A DNA stretch of 64,000 bases from JAWWPG01 sp033850885. GTDB lineage: Bacteria; Actinomycetota; Actinomycetes; Propionibacteriales; Nocardioidaceae. The notes under the pieces are model-generated. The model saw only the letters and a list, made by a program, of their open reading frames with translations, searched no databases and was not told the DNA's origin. This document shows positions 33,532 through 41,973 of the stretch, in pieces (within the stretch, counting starts at the first letter, position 1; every line of letters begins with the position of its first letter). A program made the translations under genes and the position numbers. The DNA is taken from assembly GCA_033850885.1 (NCBI GenBank), contig JAWWPG010000041.1, forward strand, positions 49,602 to 113,601. The letters run 5' to 3'.

Positions 33532-34188
33532 TCATCGAGATGCGAGGTCAACGTCCAGCCGGGACTGGAGCGTGCTGAGCGTCGTACCGAAGGTCTCCGT
33601 CGCCGTCACGCCTCGGCGGGTGATCTGGAACGTCGCGACGTCGGTATAGACGCGACTGACACACCCCAGACCGGTCAGCGGGAGCGTGCAATGGGGGACC
33701 AGCTTGGCGCGCCCTGCCCTGTCGAAGAGGGTCATCATGACGAACACGTCCTTGGCCCCGATAGCGAGGTCCATGGCACCACCTACCGCGGGGATCGCAT
33801 CAGGCTCACCGGTGTGCCAGTTGGCGAGGTCACCGCGCTCGGACACCTGGAAGGCGCCCAGAACACAGACGTCGAGGTGGGCTCCGCGGATCATCGCGAA
33901 CGAGTCGGCATGGTGAAAGTACGACGCCCCGGCGACCTCGGTGACAGGGATCTTGCCGGCGTTGATGAGGTCCGGGTCGACCGCGTCGCCATGGGCTGCG
34001 GGTCCCATGCCGAGCATGCCGTTCTCGGTATGGAGCACCACACCGCTCTCAGGGGTCAGGAAGTCCGCAATCGTGGTGGGCTGGCCGATGCCGAGGTTGA
34101 CATGGGAGCCGGCCGGGATGTCCGCGGCCACCCGTTGGGCGAGCTCTCTCCGGGTCAGGCTGCCGCGATTGGCGTGCTCAGCGATCAT
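33532..34188 (-). CDS. pcaJ: 3-oxoacid (3-oxoadipate) CoA-transferase subunit B
   Basis: 218 residues from the ATG at 34188, which overlaps the stop of subunit A (ATGA, 34185-34188). Family signature: AGSHVNLGIGQPTTIADFL, then VVLHTENGMLGMGPAAHGD, with the catalytic Glu in the ENGxLG motif (~residue 55). GGAMDLAIGAKDVFVMM and LTGLGCVSRVYTDVATFQI complete the beta subunit. With subunit A it moves CoA from succinyl-CoA to 3-oxoadipate, the product of maleylacetate reductase. It faces the hydroxyquinol operon (convergent, 68 bp gap). It could also serve another 3-oxo acid; the pathway context favours 3-oxoadipate. Confidence 0.88.
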   Translation of the reverse strand: MIAEHANRGSLTRRELAQRVAADIPAGSHVNLGIGQPTTIADFLTPESGVVLHTENGMLGMGPAAHGDAVDPDLINAGKIPVTEVAGASYFHHADSFAMIRGAHLDVCVLGAFQVSERGDLANWHTGEPDAIPAVGGAMDLAIGAKDVFVMMTLFDRAGRAKLVPHCTLPLTGLGCVSRVYTDVATFQITRRGVTATETFGTTLSTLQSRLDVDLASR

Positions 34189-34880
34189 CCAGCTGCTCCT
34201 TCCGGCGACAGGACGCGCAGGGGATGGCACACCACCACCAGATCGACGAAGATCCCGGGAGTGACGACTGCCTCGGGGTCGAGCCCCCCGGCTTGGACGA
34301 GGTGGTCCACTTGCACCACGGTGGTCGCGGCCGCCGTGGCCATCACAGGTCCGAAGTTCCGGGCTGTCTTGCGGTAGACGAGGTTGCCCATCGTGTCGGC
34401 GCGATGCGCCTTGACGAGGGCCAGATCTCCATGGAGGGGATACTCCAGCAGGTAGTCACGGCCATCGATTGTGCGGGTCTCCTTGCCGTTGGCAAGGGGA
34501 GTGCCGACACCGGTGGGCGTGTAGAAGGCCCCGATTCCGGCGCCTGCCGCGCGTATCCGCTCGGCGAGGTTGCCCTGTGGCACGACCTCCAGCTCGATCT
34601 TCCCCGTTCGGTAGAGGTCATTGAACACATAGGAGTCGCTCTGCCGCGGGAAGGAGCAGATCACCTTGCGCACTTGTCCCTGGGCGAGCAGCGCGGCCAG
34701 ACCACGGTCACCGTTGCCTGCGTTGTTGTTCACAACGGTCAGATCGCAGGCGCCGGTGCGAATGAGTGCCTCGATGAGCTCAATGGGTTGGCCTGCTGTG
34801 CCAAAGCCGCCGATGAGCACGGTGTCGCCGTCGCAGACGCCGGCGAGTGCCTCGTCGGGCGTCGCGACCAATCTGCTCAT
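34185..34880 (-). CDS. pcaI: 3-oxoacid (3-oxoadipate) CoA-transferase subunit A
   Basis: 231 residues. The glycine-rich CoA-binding start GDTVLIGGFGTAGQPIELIEAL, then TVVNNNAGNGDRGLAALL, GKIELEVVPQGNLAERIRAAGAGIGAFYTPTGVGT and LALVKAHRADTMGNLVYRKTARNF are all standard for the alpha subunit of OXCT/PcaI-type transferases. It is first in a two-gene unit with subunit B. A thiolase (pcaF) needed to finish the beta-ketoadipate pathway is not in the window. A CAGGGGTT/AACCCCTG inverted repeat lies ~70-100 bp upstream and may be its operator. Confidence 0.88.
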   Translation of the reverse strand: MSRLVATPDEALAGVCDGDTVLIGGFGTAGQPIELIEALIRTGACDLTVVNNNAGNGDRGLAALLAQGQVRKVICSFPRQSDSYVFNDLYRTGKIELEVVPQGNLAERIRAAGAGIGAFYTPTGVGTPLANGKETRTIDGRDYLLEYPLHGDLALVKAHRADTMGNLVYRKTARNFGPVMATAAATTVVQVDHLVQAGGLDPEAVVTPGIFVDLVVVCHPLRVLSPEGAAG

Positions 34881-34950
34881 CGATCCCGCTCTTTGACGTT
34901 CTCAAGGACCAGCGTGGGATCCTTCCCCATACAGGTGGCGGGACCCCGAC

Positions 34951-34980
34951 CAGGGGTTACGCCACCCGAGTGAACCCCTG
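34951..34980. promoter_or_regulatory. Inverted repeat upstream of the CoA-transferase operon; 577-bp gene-free region
   Basis: CAGGGGTT (34951-34958) and AACCCCTG (34973-34980) flank 14 nt, 71-100 bp upstream of the pcaI ATG, where an IclR/LysR-type site could sit. The wider gap 34881-35457 separates the aromatic cluster from the GAF-ANTAR genes. It also holds a GC stem followed by TTT (GGGGGC...GCCCC, 35106-35128), possibly a terminator or attenuator reading rightwards. No ORF, tRNA or ncRNA is convincing there. Confidence 0.35.
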
Positions 34981-35457
34981 CAACGGACTGCGAAACTCGC
35001 CGCTTCAACTGGCCACCTCCTCGCGCCACGCCGCCGCACCAAATCGTAGTGCTCACTCTCGAGCGGCATCACCTACGGATCTCCTGAGTCGTGGGGCCTT
35101 TAACCGGGGGCACGCGACGCGCCCCTTTGGACATGCCTGGCCTGGTCCCGTCGCTTCCGTGCCGACTCCTACCACCGCGAACCGGAAACAGTCCCTGACA
35201 CCCTGAATTCACCGCGGACACCTTCTCGGATCGCGTGAGTTGTGGTCCGCAGAGTGTCCGGGGTACCTTTTGTCCAGTAGGTTGTTCGGTTCAACTCTGC
35301 GTCGCCCAGGTCCTTGGTGCCGTCAACCCTCCTTTGAAGCAAGGGAATGTGTGCTTGCTTTGTCTCTGCATCCGCGACTCCGGTCCGCTGATCGCGTGGA
35401 TCTGCGCTTCCAGTGCCCCTCAGGCACTTCTCTTGCGTGGTGAGGGGATGTCTTTCG

Positions 35458-36204
35458 GTGGTGGATGAGATCAGTCAATTCAAGGTCGCCCTGGCTGCAG
35501 CCTTGGCGCAGGGCGACGATGGCGGGGCTGTTTCCAGGGTATGCGGTGCCCTGGCAGAGGCGCTGCCGTGTGACGGTGTGGCCGTCACCCTGATGATGTC
35601 CGATATGCAGCGGAATACAGTTTTCGCTAGCGACGAGGTTATCGCGTCATTCGAGGACGCTCAGTACACGCTGGGTGAGGGCCCAAGCCTGGTGGCCTTG
35701 ACGGAATCCCGCCCCGTCTTGGTGCTCGACTTCGCTAACCCGTCAAGCGCGGCTCGATGGCCGGGTCTTGCACAGGAGATCGCGACGCTGCCGACCGCTT
35801 CGGTGTTTTGCTTCCCGATGCGCTTCGGGGTGATCAACGTTGGCATCTGCGCGTTCTATCGTCGTCGTGCAGGTCCGTTGAGCGCGACGGAGATTTCGTT
35901 CGTCCTCGATGCCCTGGAGCTCACCATGCTGGTGCTGTTGCAGCTGAGAGGTGGTGGTGACGGAGAGTCCCTGGTTGGCCGTTGGCTAGCCGTCGACGGA
36001 TACAGTCGCCGCCGGGTGCACCAGGCGACCGGCATGCTGATGGGGCAGCTGGGCGTGTCGGCGGAATCCGCGTTTGCCCGGCTGCGGGGTCGCGCCTTTG
36101 CCGAGGGGACCGGTATCGAGCAGATCGCTGACGACATCGTGAACCGGGGCCTGTTGCTAGAACCCGACCCGGCACGACGTGGTGGCGATCCACCCGGTCC
36201 GTAG
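35458..36204 (+). CDS. GAF-ANTAR domain regulator 1
   Basis: 248 residues from a GTG at 35458; GAGGGG (35442-35447) lies 10 nt upstream, and a second GTG follows at 35461. Residues ~20-165 are a GAF domain (CDGVAVTLMMSDMQRNTVFAS, YTLGEGPSLVALTESRPVLV, FCFPMRFGVINVGICAFYRR). Residues ~185-240 are an ANTAR RNA-binding helix bundle (RRRVHQATGMLMGQLGVSAE, SAFARLRGRAFAEG). ANTAR proteins prevent termination by binding two-hexaloop RNA structures in target leaders. The GAF ligand is unknown. The leader of this gene is long (>500 bp to the nearest gene upstream), so autoregulation is possible. Confidence 0.85.
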   Translation: MVDEISQFKVALAAALAQGDDGGAVSRVCGALAEALPCDGVAVTLMMSDMQRNTVFASDEVIASFEDAQYTLGEGPSLVALTESRPVLVLDFANPSSAARWPGLAQEIATLPTASVFCFPMRFGVINVGICAFYRRRAGPLSATEISFVLDALELTMLVLLQLRGGGDGESLVGRWLAVDGYSRRRVHQATGMLMGQLGVSAESAFARLRGRAFAEGTGIEQIADDIVNRGLLLEPDPARRGGDPPGP

Positions 36205-36245
36205 GGGGTCATGGTAGGACTGTCCCTAGCAGGGGAGATGGTGAT

Positions 36246-36983
36246 TTGAGCCGAGAAGAAGACTTGACGCAGGCTTTCGTGGAGCTGGCAGACACACTGG
36301 TTGGCGACTTCGATGTTGCGGACCTGCTCCACCGGTTGGTCCAACACGTAGCCGACTTGCTCGATGTGGACGCAGCGGGGCTCCTGCTGAACGACCATCG
36401 AGGCAACTTGCAGCTGCTCGCTTCATCGACCGAGGCCACCCGTCTCTTGGAGCTGTTTCAGCTGCAAAGCGATGAGGGTCCTTGTCTTGACTGCTTCCAT
36501 ACTGGGCGGCAGGTTGCTGTCCCTGATCTGCAAGCCGTGGTTGACCGGTGGCCGCGCTTTGTGCCGGCCGCGCGTGAGTGCGGGTATCTTGCGGTCCACG
36601 CGCTGCCGATGAGGTTGCGAGAGGACACCATCGGTGCCCTCAACCTGTTCAGCGCCTCGGTGGGGGCGATGCCTCCCCGCGACGTCCAAGTCGCCCAGGC
36701 GCTCGCTGATGTTGCCACTGTAGGAATTCTGCAGGAGCGGGCTGCCCGCCACCGCGAGATCATCGTCGAACAAACGCAGGCGGCCTTGAACGCCCGCGTG
36801 ACCATCGAGCAGGCTAAGGGCCTTCTTGCGTCCAGTGGTCTTGGAATGGAGGCGGCGTTCGAGTCGATGCGCCAATACGCCGAATCCGGCGGGTACCGGT
36901 TGGCTGACACCGCCCGGAACCTCGTCGAGGGCAGGCTGAGGCCGTCCGAGGTCACTTCGGTCAGCAGGACATCAAAGCAGTAA
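36246..36983 (+). CDS. GAF-ANTAR domain regulator 2
   Basis: 245 residues from the TTG at 36246, preceded by GGGGAGATGG. The GAF domain (~residues 10-170) shows VGDFDVADLLHRLVQHVADLL, DEGPCLDCFHTGRQVAVPDL and YLAVHALPMRLREDTIGALN. The ANTAR domain (~185-235) reads ARVTIEQAKGLLASSGLG, AAFESMRQYAESGGYRLADT, with the conserved A-K-G and hydrophobic helix spacing. It is only 41 bp downstream of regulator 1 and probably co-transcribed. It differs from regulator 1 by a Cys-containing sensor loop (ECGY and GPCLDC). Confidence 0.87.
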   Translation: MSREEDLTQAFVELADTLVGDFDVADLLHRLVQHVADLLDVDAAGLLLNDHRGNLQLLASSTEATRLLELFQLQSDEGPCLDCFHTGRQVAVPDLQAVVDRWPRFVPAARECGYLAVHALPMRLREDTIGALNLFSASVGAMPPRDVQVAQALADVATVGILQERAARHREIIVEQTQAALNARVTIEQAKGLLASSGLGMEAAFESMRQYAESGGYRLADTARNLVEGRLRPSEVTSVSRTSKQ

Positions 36984-37004
36984 TGGTCGGCATCGAATTT
37001 CCAG

Positions 37005-37020
37005 CATCTGGGTCCAGATG
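37005..37020. promoter_or_regulatory. 16-bp near-perfect palindrome upstream of the XRE-type gene
   Basis: CATCTGG-GT-CCAGATG is an inverted repeat with 7-bp arms and a 2-bp centre, 23 nt upstream of the ATG at 37043. Position and symmetry suggest a dimeric repressor site, most simply autoregulation by the HTH protein that follows. Alternatively, RNA with a 5-bp stem and a hexaloop could form here. Confidence 0.4.
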
Positions 37021-37042
37021 AGGAGCACCGCGAGGGAGATGA

Positions 37043-38614
37043 ATGTCGCCGGATAGACGCGGTCGCCCCTATCGGGTGCCGCAGGATCGCACGTCGATTC
37101 TCGAGTCAACAGTGGACGTGGATTCGCGCGTGGGGTGGCTGCTCATGATGTCCAGACTTCATCACGAGAAACCTGAGCTGGCGCTCGGGGGAGCCTTTGT
37201 GGCGGCACTCAGCGAGGCCGGTTTGCCTGCGGACCGCAGCGCTGTAAGTCGATGGGAGTCCGGCCAGACCCAGGCGCGCCTCCCGGTGCTTGCGACGTAT
37301 GAAAAGGTTCTCGAGCTCCAACCAGGACAACTCACCAGTGTCGTGAACGCCCTGCGCCATGTGTATGCGCCGAGGGCTGAACCAGTCTGGACGCCGAAAC
37401 CGGACCCGATGTCTGAGAGCTATCACATCAGACTCGACAAGCTGCTGGATAGGTTGCGGTCGGATTCGGCAACCGGCTTGGACTGGTCAGAGTTCGGCTT
37501 CTACTCTCGTGTGCCGAGCCTGCTGTATTTGCACGCGGATGTCTGGCGTGAGCTGTCCATTCGGCTGGTCGATCAGCTATCTGGCAGCGTCGGACTCGCC
37601 GAGGCCCAGCGCCATGACGCCACCCGCATTCTCCTCAAGCACAAGATCGCCTACCCGTGGCTGCTTCGCGCCGCAACTGACTTCCTCGACGACCCAGCGG
37701 TCCAGCTTGTCAGTACGCCGATGCGCGTCCTCCAGATGGCCGACGGTGCGGAGGCAGCGGCCTTGCTGCTTGCGAGATTTGTCGATCCTCGTTCCGATGC
37801 CATGTTTGAGGCGGCATCCCACGGGATCGCCCACAAAGTGAGACAGGGGCAGTACAGCAGAGGCGAGTTGCAGCTGATCGAAGCGCGGCTCTTGCAGATG
37901 ATGCGTCACCGCGAGCGTCAGGCCAGCGGACTGGAAGGCGCAATCCTGGCGATGCCGGCGACGGCTCAGGCACGGCTCATCGACGCGTCGAGAGGCCTCC
38001 GCGGACATCAAGAGCTCGTCAATGGCGCTGCCCACAAAGAGTGGGTGCCCCCGGACACGGCGCTGGAGCTGTCACGACGGATCGCCACCGCAGCTCGTCG
38101 GCGGCTGTCGTCGGCGCGGTTGTACGACGAGGACGCGATGACTCCGCGGATCATCAGGGAGGCGTTGTTCTCAGCCCGCGGGGAGCACCGCCATTACGCT
38201 CGCCTGGTCCTGCTCGGCAGCCCCTTCCGGCAACATGTGGCCGCCGAGCTCACCCAGGAGATCGATGCCGCGTCGTTGGAAGGACCTCTGGTCCCCTGGA
38301 TGCTTCGACTCCTCCGCTACCTCGCCGGTCCCGAACAGGAGTCCGCTGTGCTCAGCTGGTTCCCCTCCGCCTCCGATGAGCTTGCAGTGGATATGGCCCT
38401 GACCTTGGGCAATACGTCCTCCAGCGACACCAGCCTCGATGCTCTCGTCGACCGCCTCACGGGGGACCTGACGAGACTCGACCAGGCGATCCTGTACTCG
38501 CTGGGGATGCGCCGAGCGAAGATCCTCACCAGGATCGCACGCCCGCCCAATTCGGCGCCGATTCGTGCCGCCGCCACGTGGTGGCTGAACCGAGGCGGAG
38601 CCGTCATCGCATGA
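37043..38614 (+). CDS. XRE-like helix-turn-helix protein with long helical C-terminal region
   Basis: 523 residues from the ATG at 37043 after GAGGGAG. The N-terminal ~100 residues look like a cryptic XRE-type HTH (MMSRLHHEKPELALGGAFVAAL, PADRSAVSRWESGQTQARLP, VLATYEKVLELQPGQL); the SRWESG segment is typical of helix 3 of XRE folds. Residues ~120-520 are mostly helical with many LL/AA pairs (LLRAATDFLDDPAVQLVSTP, LLLARFVDPRSDAMFEA), suggestive of a HEAT/ARM-like or large effector domain, without recognisable catalytic residues. Similar long HTH proteins occur across Actinobacteria with no known role. It sits between GAF-ANTAR genes, so it may be part of the same regulatory unit. Confidence 0.6.
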   Translation: MSPDRRGRPYRVPQDRTSILESTVDVDSRVGWLLMMSRLHHEKPELALGGAFVAALSEAGLPADRSAVSRWESGQTQARLPVLATYEKVLELQPGQLTSVVNALRHVYAPRAEPVWTPKPDPMSESYHIRLDKLLDRLRSDSATGLDWSEFGFYSRVPSLLYLHADVWRELSIRLVDQLSGSVGLAEAQRHDATRILLKHKIAYPWLLRAATDFLDDPAVQLVSTPMRVLQMADGAEAAALLLARFVDPRSDAMFEAASHGIAHKVRQGQYSRGELQLIEARLLQMMRHRERQASGLEGAILAMPATAQARLIDASRGLRGHQELVNGAAHKEWVPPDTALELSRRIATAARRRLSSARLYDEDAMTPRIIREALFSARGEHRHYARLVLLGSPFRQHVAAELTQEIDAASLEGPLVPWMLRLLRYLAGPEQESAVLSWFPSASDELAVDMALTLGNTSSSDTSLDALVDRLTGDLTRLDQAILYSLGMRRAKILTRIARPPNSAPIRAAATWWLNRGGAVIA

Positions 38615-38677
38615 TGTCATGCCGACCCCAGCCGGCACCTGCGTCTGACCGTCCGGAGCCGTGTCCGAGATGGTACC

Positions 38678-39442
38678 TTGATCCTGACATGTCGTGCCGC
38701 GAGCCACGTGAGAAATGGGCGGTTGCCACCAGAGACCTGGTGGGCAGTGGCCGATAGAACGCGACGCGGCGATGCCTCGCAGCCTGCCTCGGAATGGCTC
38801 GGCGAGCCGACTGAGGTCGTACAGATCCTGGCACGAATCACCTCCGTCGCACGAGAGCATCTTCCTGGTGTCGACTACGTCAGTGTGTGCCTGCGACACC
38901 CGAACGGACGGCTTGAGACTGTTGCGGCTACCGCGCCCCTCATGTACGAAGCAGACGGCATGCAGTACGACCTCAACGAGGGACCAGCCTATGACGCCGT
39001 AACAGACCAGGATGCGGTGTACTCCCCGGACCTAGCCAACGATGCGCGATGGCCGAAGTTCGGCCCACGCGCCAACGCCTTGGGCTTAGCGTCGCTCTTG
39101 GCGATCAGACTTGTACACCCGGGCAGGTTGTACATGTGCCTCAACCTCTACTCGATCACTCCCGATGCCTTCACGGCCCACCGAGACATCGTCGCGCACG
39201 TGTTCTCCAGTCACGCGAAAGAAGCCTTCGACCAGCCACAGGACATCGACACCCTGCGCGACGCAATGGGCTCCATGACCCTGGTCGACCAGGCAACCGG
39301 CGTCCTTATGCAGCGTCATGCCATCGACGCTGAGCGGGCTCTGGAGATCATCACGCAGCTTGCTCGAGAGCAAGAGGACCCCTTGGACGCGGCGCGGGGA
39401 ATCGTCCAAGCCGCAACCAGCAGAGCCCCCGGAGCAACGTGA
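38678..39442 (+). CDS. GAF-ANTAR domain regulator 3
   Basis: 254 residues if the TTG at 38678 is used; a GTG at 38747 would remove 23 residues that look non-conserved and may be the true start. GAF domain (~55-180): REHLPGVDYVSVCLRHPNGR, YDLNEGPAYDAVTDQDAVYS, ALGLASLLAIRLVHPGRLYM. ANTAR domain (~200-250): AMGSMTLVDQATGVLMQRHA, DAERALEIITQLAREQEDPL. Like the other two it should be an RNA-binding antiterminator controlled by a GAF ligand. It is convergent with the OLD-like gene, with only 4 bp between the stops. Confidence 0.85.
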   Translation: MILTCRAASHVRNGRLPPETWWAVADRTRRGDASQPASEWLGEPTEVVQILARITSVAREHLPGVDYVSVCLRHPNGRLETVAATAPLMYEADGMQYDLNEGPAYDAVTDQDAVYSPDLANDARWPKFGPRANALGLASLLAIRLVHPGRLYMCLNLYSITPDAFTAHRDIVAHVFSSHAKEAFDQPQDIDTLRDAMGSMTLVDQATGVLMQRHAIDAERALEIITQLAREQEDPLDAARGIVQAATSRAPGAT

Positions 39443-39446
39443 CCAG

Positions 39447-41708
39447 TCACATGGTTCGCTGAGGTTGCGCCGCGACGAGGATGTCGTTGACCGTCTGGGT
39501 CAGTTCGACTACACACGGTTGATCGTTCGCGATCATCCGCTCGAGAACGCTCCGAACCCGGCGAGTGCTCATCACGTCGACGCGGTAGGTGGTCGAGAGC
39601 CAACGCTTGAATGACTGGCGGCGACCGAGGTGTTCGAACTCTTGGAGCACGTCCTCCCACCCCGGAAAGGCGGGGTGCCGGGCTTGGATCGCGGCTTCGC
39701 TCAGGTATGCCGTGATGTCAGGCCTCGTCAACCCGAAGACGTCGTACCTGCGACCCCGCTCGTCGCATCGTCGTCGCAGCTTAGTCAGCTCTCGCTCCTC
39801 GTCGGTCTCCTCGCATTCAGGCCGCGCCCGGTCGCTACTGGTGTAGTCCAGCAGTACGCCGATCGGAACGTCGAGGTAGCGGTCCAAGAAGTCCAGCTCC
39901 GCAGTGGCCAGGAGATTGTGGGTGCCGTGCATGCACAAGATCACCACGCCCGCTTCGCGAAGATCCTTTCCGAAAAGCCTGTCGAGGACCAGTCGGTCGT
40001 GGTGCCCTTCCACGATGAGCAGGTAGCTCACCCCGGCGAGCAGCTCGCCCCGATTCACGCCCAGAGACTCGGCGAGAACCCCCCTGGCCCGAGTATCGTC
40101 CAGGGAGAGCTGTGCAACGCTGGTTCCATCTGCGGTGCGTTGAACATGGACGAGGGACCATCCGGCGAGGTCGAGAAAGTGGGGGCTGTGCGACGCCACC
40201 ACGACGTGGTTCCCCACGCGGCGTAGATGTTCCAGCGCTCGGGCTGCGGCGCGTTGAGCGAGAGAGTGAAGATGGGCCTCCGGTTCGTCAAAGACTCGTA
40301 CCGTGAGAGTCGGCTGGAGTACGGAGAGTCCGGGTATGACGGCCATCAGGAAGCCCTTCGTTATCGGATCAGGAGCACGCAGCCATTCCTGCCCTGCCCG
40401 GACCAAAACGGGCTCCAGCCCCTGCAGGACGCGATCAAAGGTGTCAGCGGTCCAGTACTCGTCCCCTCGGATCGCTTCCCCGACACGGTCTGCGACCTGG
40501 AGCACGCCGCTCATCACCTCGTCCTCGTCCGCCAAGCGCAACATCTGGGCATGCAGTCGCGCCTGCAGTTCGAAGCGGCTCAACCCCCGAGAAACGGTGG
40601 CCAGTGCCTCGTCCACCCAGCGGCGCTCACCGGCGGAGAAGTGCTCGAAGACGTCGCCGCGGTCTCCCGTCCGACCGATCGTCAGACCGTTTCCAACCCG
40701 CATGTCCTTGAGCTCGTAGTCCGCGTCTCCACCCCCGACGCTGCTGATGCTGACATACGGGACAGTGAACGTGAGTTCCTCCTGTCCGTACCGCTCGCCG
40801 AGCTTGTGTAACCATCGGTGCCAGTCATTGTCTACGGGCCCGGGCTGCAACCCCAGGTTGCCCAGCTGTTCCGCTAGGACTGCGGCCGGCTCAGATGCCA
40901 TCTCAAAGGATCGGAGCAGCTCGTCGTTGGCCTGCTGTCCGGTCCGCATCTGTGGAAGCCATTGCAGAATGCCGGGAGGTTCCGTCGTGGGGGGAAGCTG
41001 CAGCACACCGACATTGCACCCATCCCCTTCGGGGGGCGTTGCGAAGTGTGCGCGCAGAGGCGCAAAGACCTCTGGTAGCCGCTCCGCAACCTCGCGGAGC
41101 CCTTCCGGCACGGAGGAAGCCATCAGTGTCCGGGTGAACATTCGGTGAATCGGGGGTGCCCACCGATCCGCTGGATGTTCTCCACCAATACCAACGAGCG
41201 TGAACCGGATGATCGGGTGAGCGGTCGCCTCATCGAGAAAGTCGAGAACGTCGTCGGGAATCCCGGCTGACGCCAGCCCCTCCCGCAGATCAGCACCGTG
41301 GTCGCAGCCTAGGATCCTCCACCACTCCGCGTCGCCATCGACTCGATGAGAGATGGGCCAATGCGTCGCGAGCGGCATCTCTAGCTCCTCCGCCATCACC
41401 AGATCAGGAGGCAGCGGCAGCAACCCAGCATCGACGAAAGCGACCAGGGACAGTGACCCTGGCAACGGCGTCAGAAGCCGCGGACCGGCCAGCTGCACGG
41501 TCTGGTCAGTCCCCAGCAGGAGCGCCAGGCATTCGAGGATGTTCGTCTTTCCGGCCCCGTTGGCTCCGAACAGAGCGAGCCCGTCACTCCAGGGCAGCCA
41601 GACGTTCGAAAGGTTCTTGTACTCCCGGATGTGCACCCCGACCGGTTCCGCCGGCAGAGCTCGTGCCGGCGCCGTCTGGTCAGCGTCCATCCCAGCCCAC
41701 CTCGGCAT
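39447..41708 (-). CDS. OLD-like ATP-dependent nuclease (AAA ATPase plus TOPRIM)
   Basis: 753 residues from the ATG at 41708 (an internal ATG at 41690 is also possible). The N-terminal ABC/SMC-like ATPase has Walker A GLALFGANGAGKTNILECLA (~residues 43-62), a SAGERRWVDEAL signature (~375), Walker B RVFDEPEAHLHSLA (~475) and switch His in VVASHSPHFLDLAG. The C-terminal part has a TOPRIM-type motif VSYLLIVEGHHDRLVLDRLF (Glu ~565) and LLDYTSSD (Asp ~625). This is the class 1 OLD architecture, nucleases linked to phage defence and DNA repair. No UvrD helicase partner (as in Gabija) or reverse transcriptase is next to it, so it acts alone. A 14-codon ORF with its own AAGGAGA (41680-41724) overlaps the start and may couple translation. 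Confidence 0.78.
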   Translation of the reverse strand: MPRWAGMDADQTAPARALPAEPVGVHIREYKNLSNVWLPWSDGLALFGANGAGKTNILECLALLLGTDQTVQLAGPRLLTPLPGSLSLVAFVDAGLLPLPPDLVMAEELEMPLATHWPISHRVDGDAEWWRILGCDHGADLREGLASAGIPDDVLDFLDEATAHPIIRFTLVGIGGEHPADRWAPPIHRMFTRTLMASSVPEGLREVAERLPEVFAPLRAHFATPPEGDGCNVGVLQLPPTTEPPGILQWLPQMRTGQQANDELLRSFEMASEPAAVLAEQLGNLGLQPGPVDNDWHRWLHKLGERYGQEELTFTVPYVSISSVGGGDADYELKDMRVGNGLTIGRTGDRGDVFEHFSAGERRWVDEALATVSRGLSRFELQARLHAQMLRLADEDEVMSGVLQVADRVGEAIRGDEYWTADTFDRVLQGLEPVLVRAGQEWLRAPDPITKGFLMAVIPGLSVLQPTLTVRVFDEPEAHLHSLAQRAAARALEHLRRVGNHVVVASHSPHFLDLAGWSLVHVQRTADGTSVAQLSLDDTRARGVLAESLGVNRGELLAGVSYLLIVEGHHDRLVLDRLFGKDLREAGVVILCMHGTHNLLATAELDFLDRYLDVPIGVLLDYTSSDRARPECEETDEERELTKLRRRCDERGRRYDVFGLTRPDITAYLSEAAIQARHPAFPGWEDVLQEFEHLGRRQSFKRWLSTTYRVDVMSTRRVRSVLERMIANDQPCVVELTQTVNDILVAAQPQRTM

Positions 41709-41973
41709 CCCAAGCCGGCTCCATAGCCTGAGTCTCCTTCACGCTCGTCTCCCAACCGCATTCAGCTCGCCACGTGAAGTGCGCAGACCGTGCAAGCCTG
41801 CGAGCAGGACCTCCAAAGTGGCATTCTCCGCGGTGTTCGTCGCGGTCTGTGAGATCGTCCGCGCCGCGAAGCCATCTGAATAAGCCTAGCAAACTACGCT
41901 AACCTGGCTAAAGGGGCAAGATTGTCGATGGAGGCATCATGCGGGTGTTAGAGATAAGGCCGGCATCCGACCG

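Noticed and set aside
41680..41892. A 70-codon ORF upstream of the OLD-like gene as a real protein or antitoxin
   Set aside because: No family character. Only its last 14 codons have a good ribosome-binding site, so at most a leader peptide is supported.
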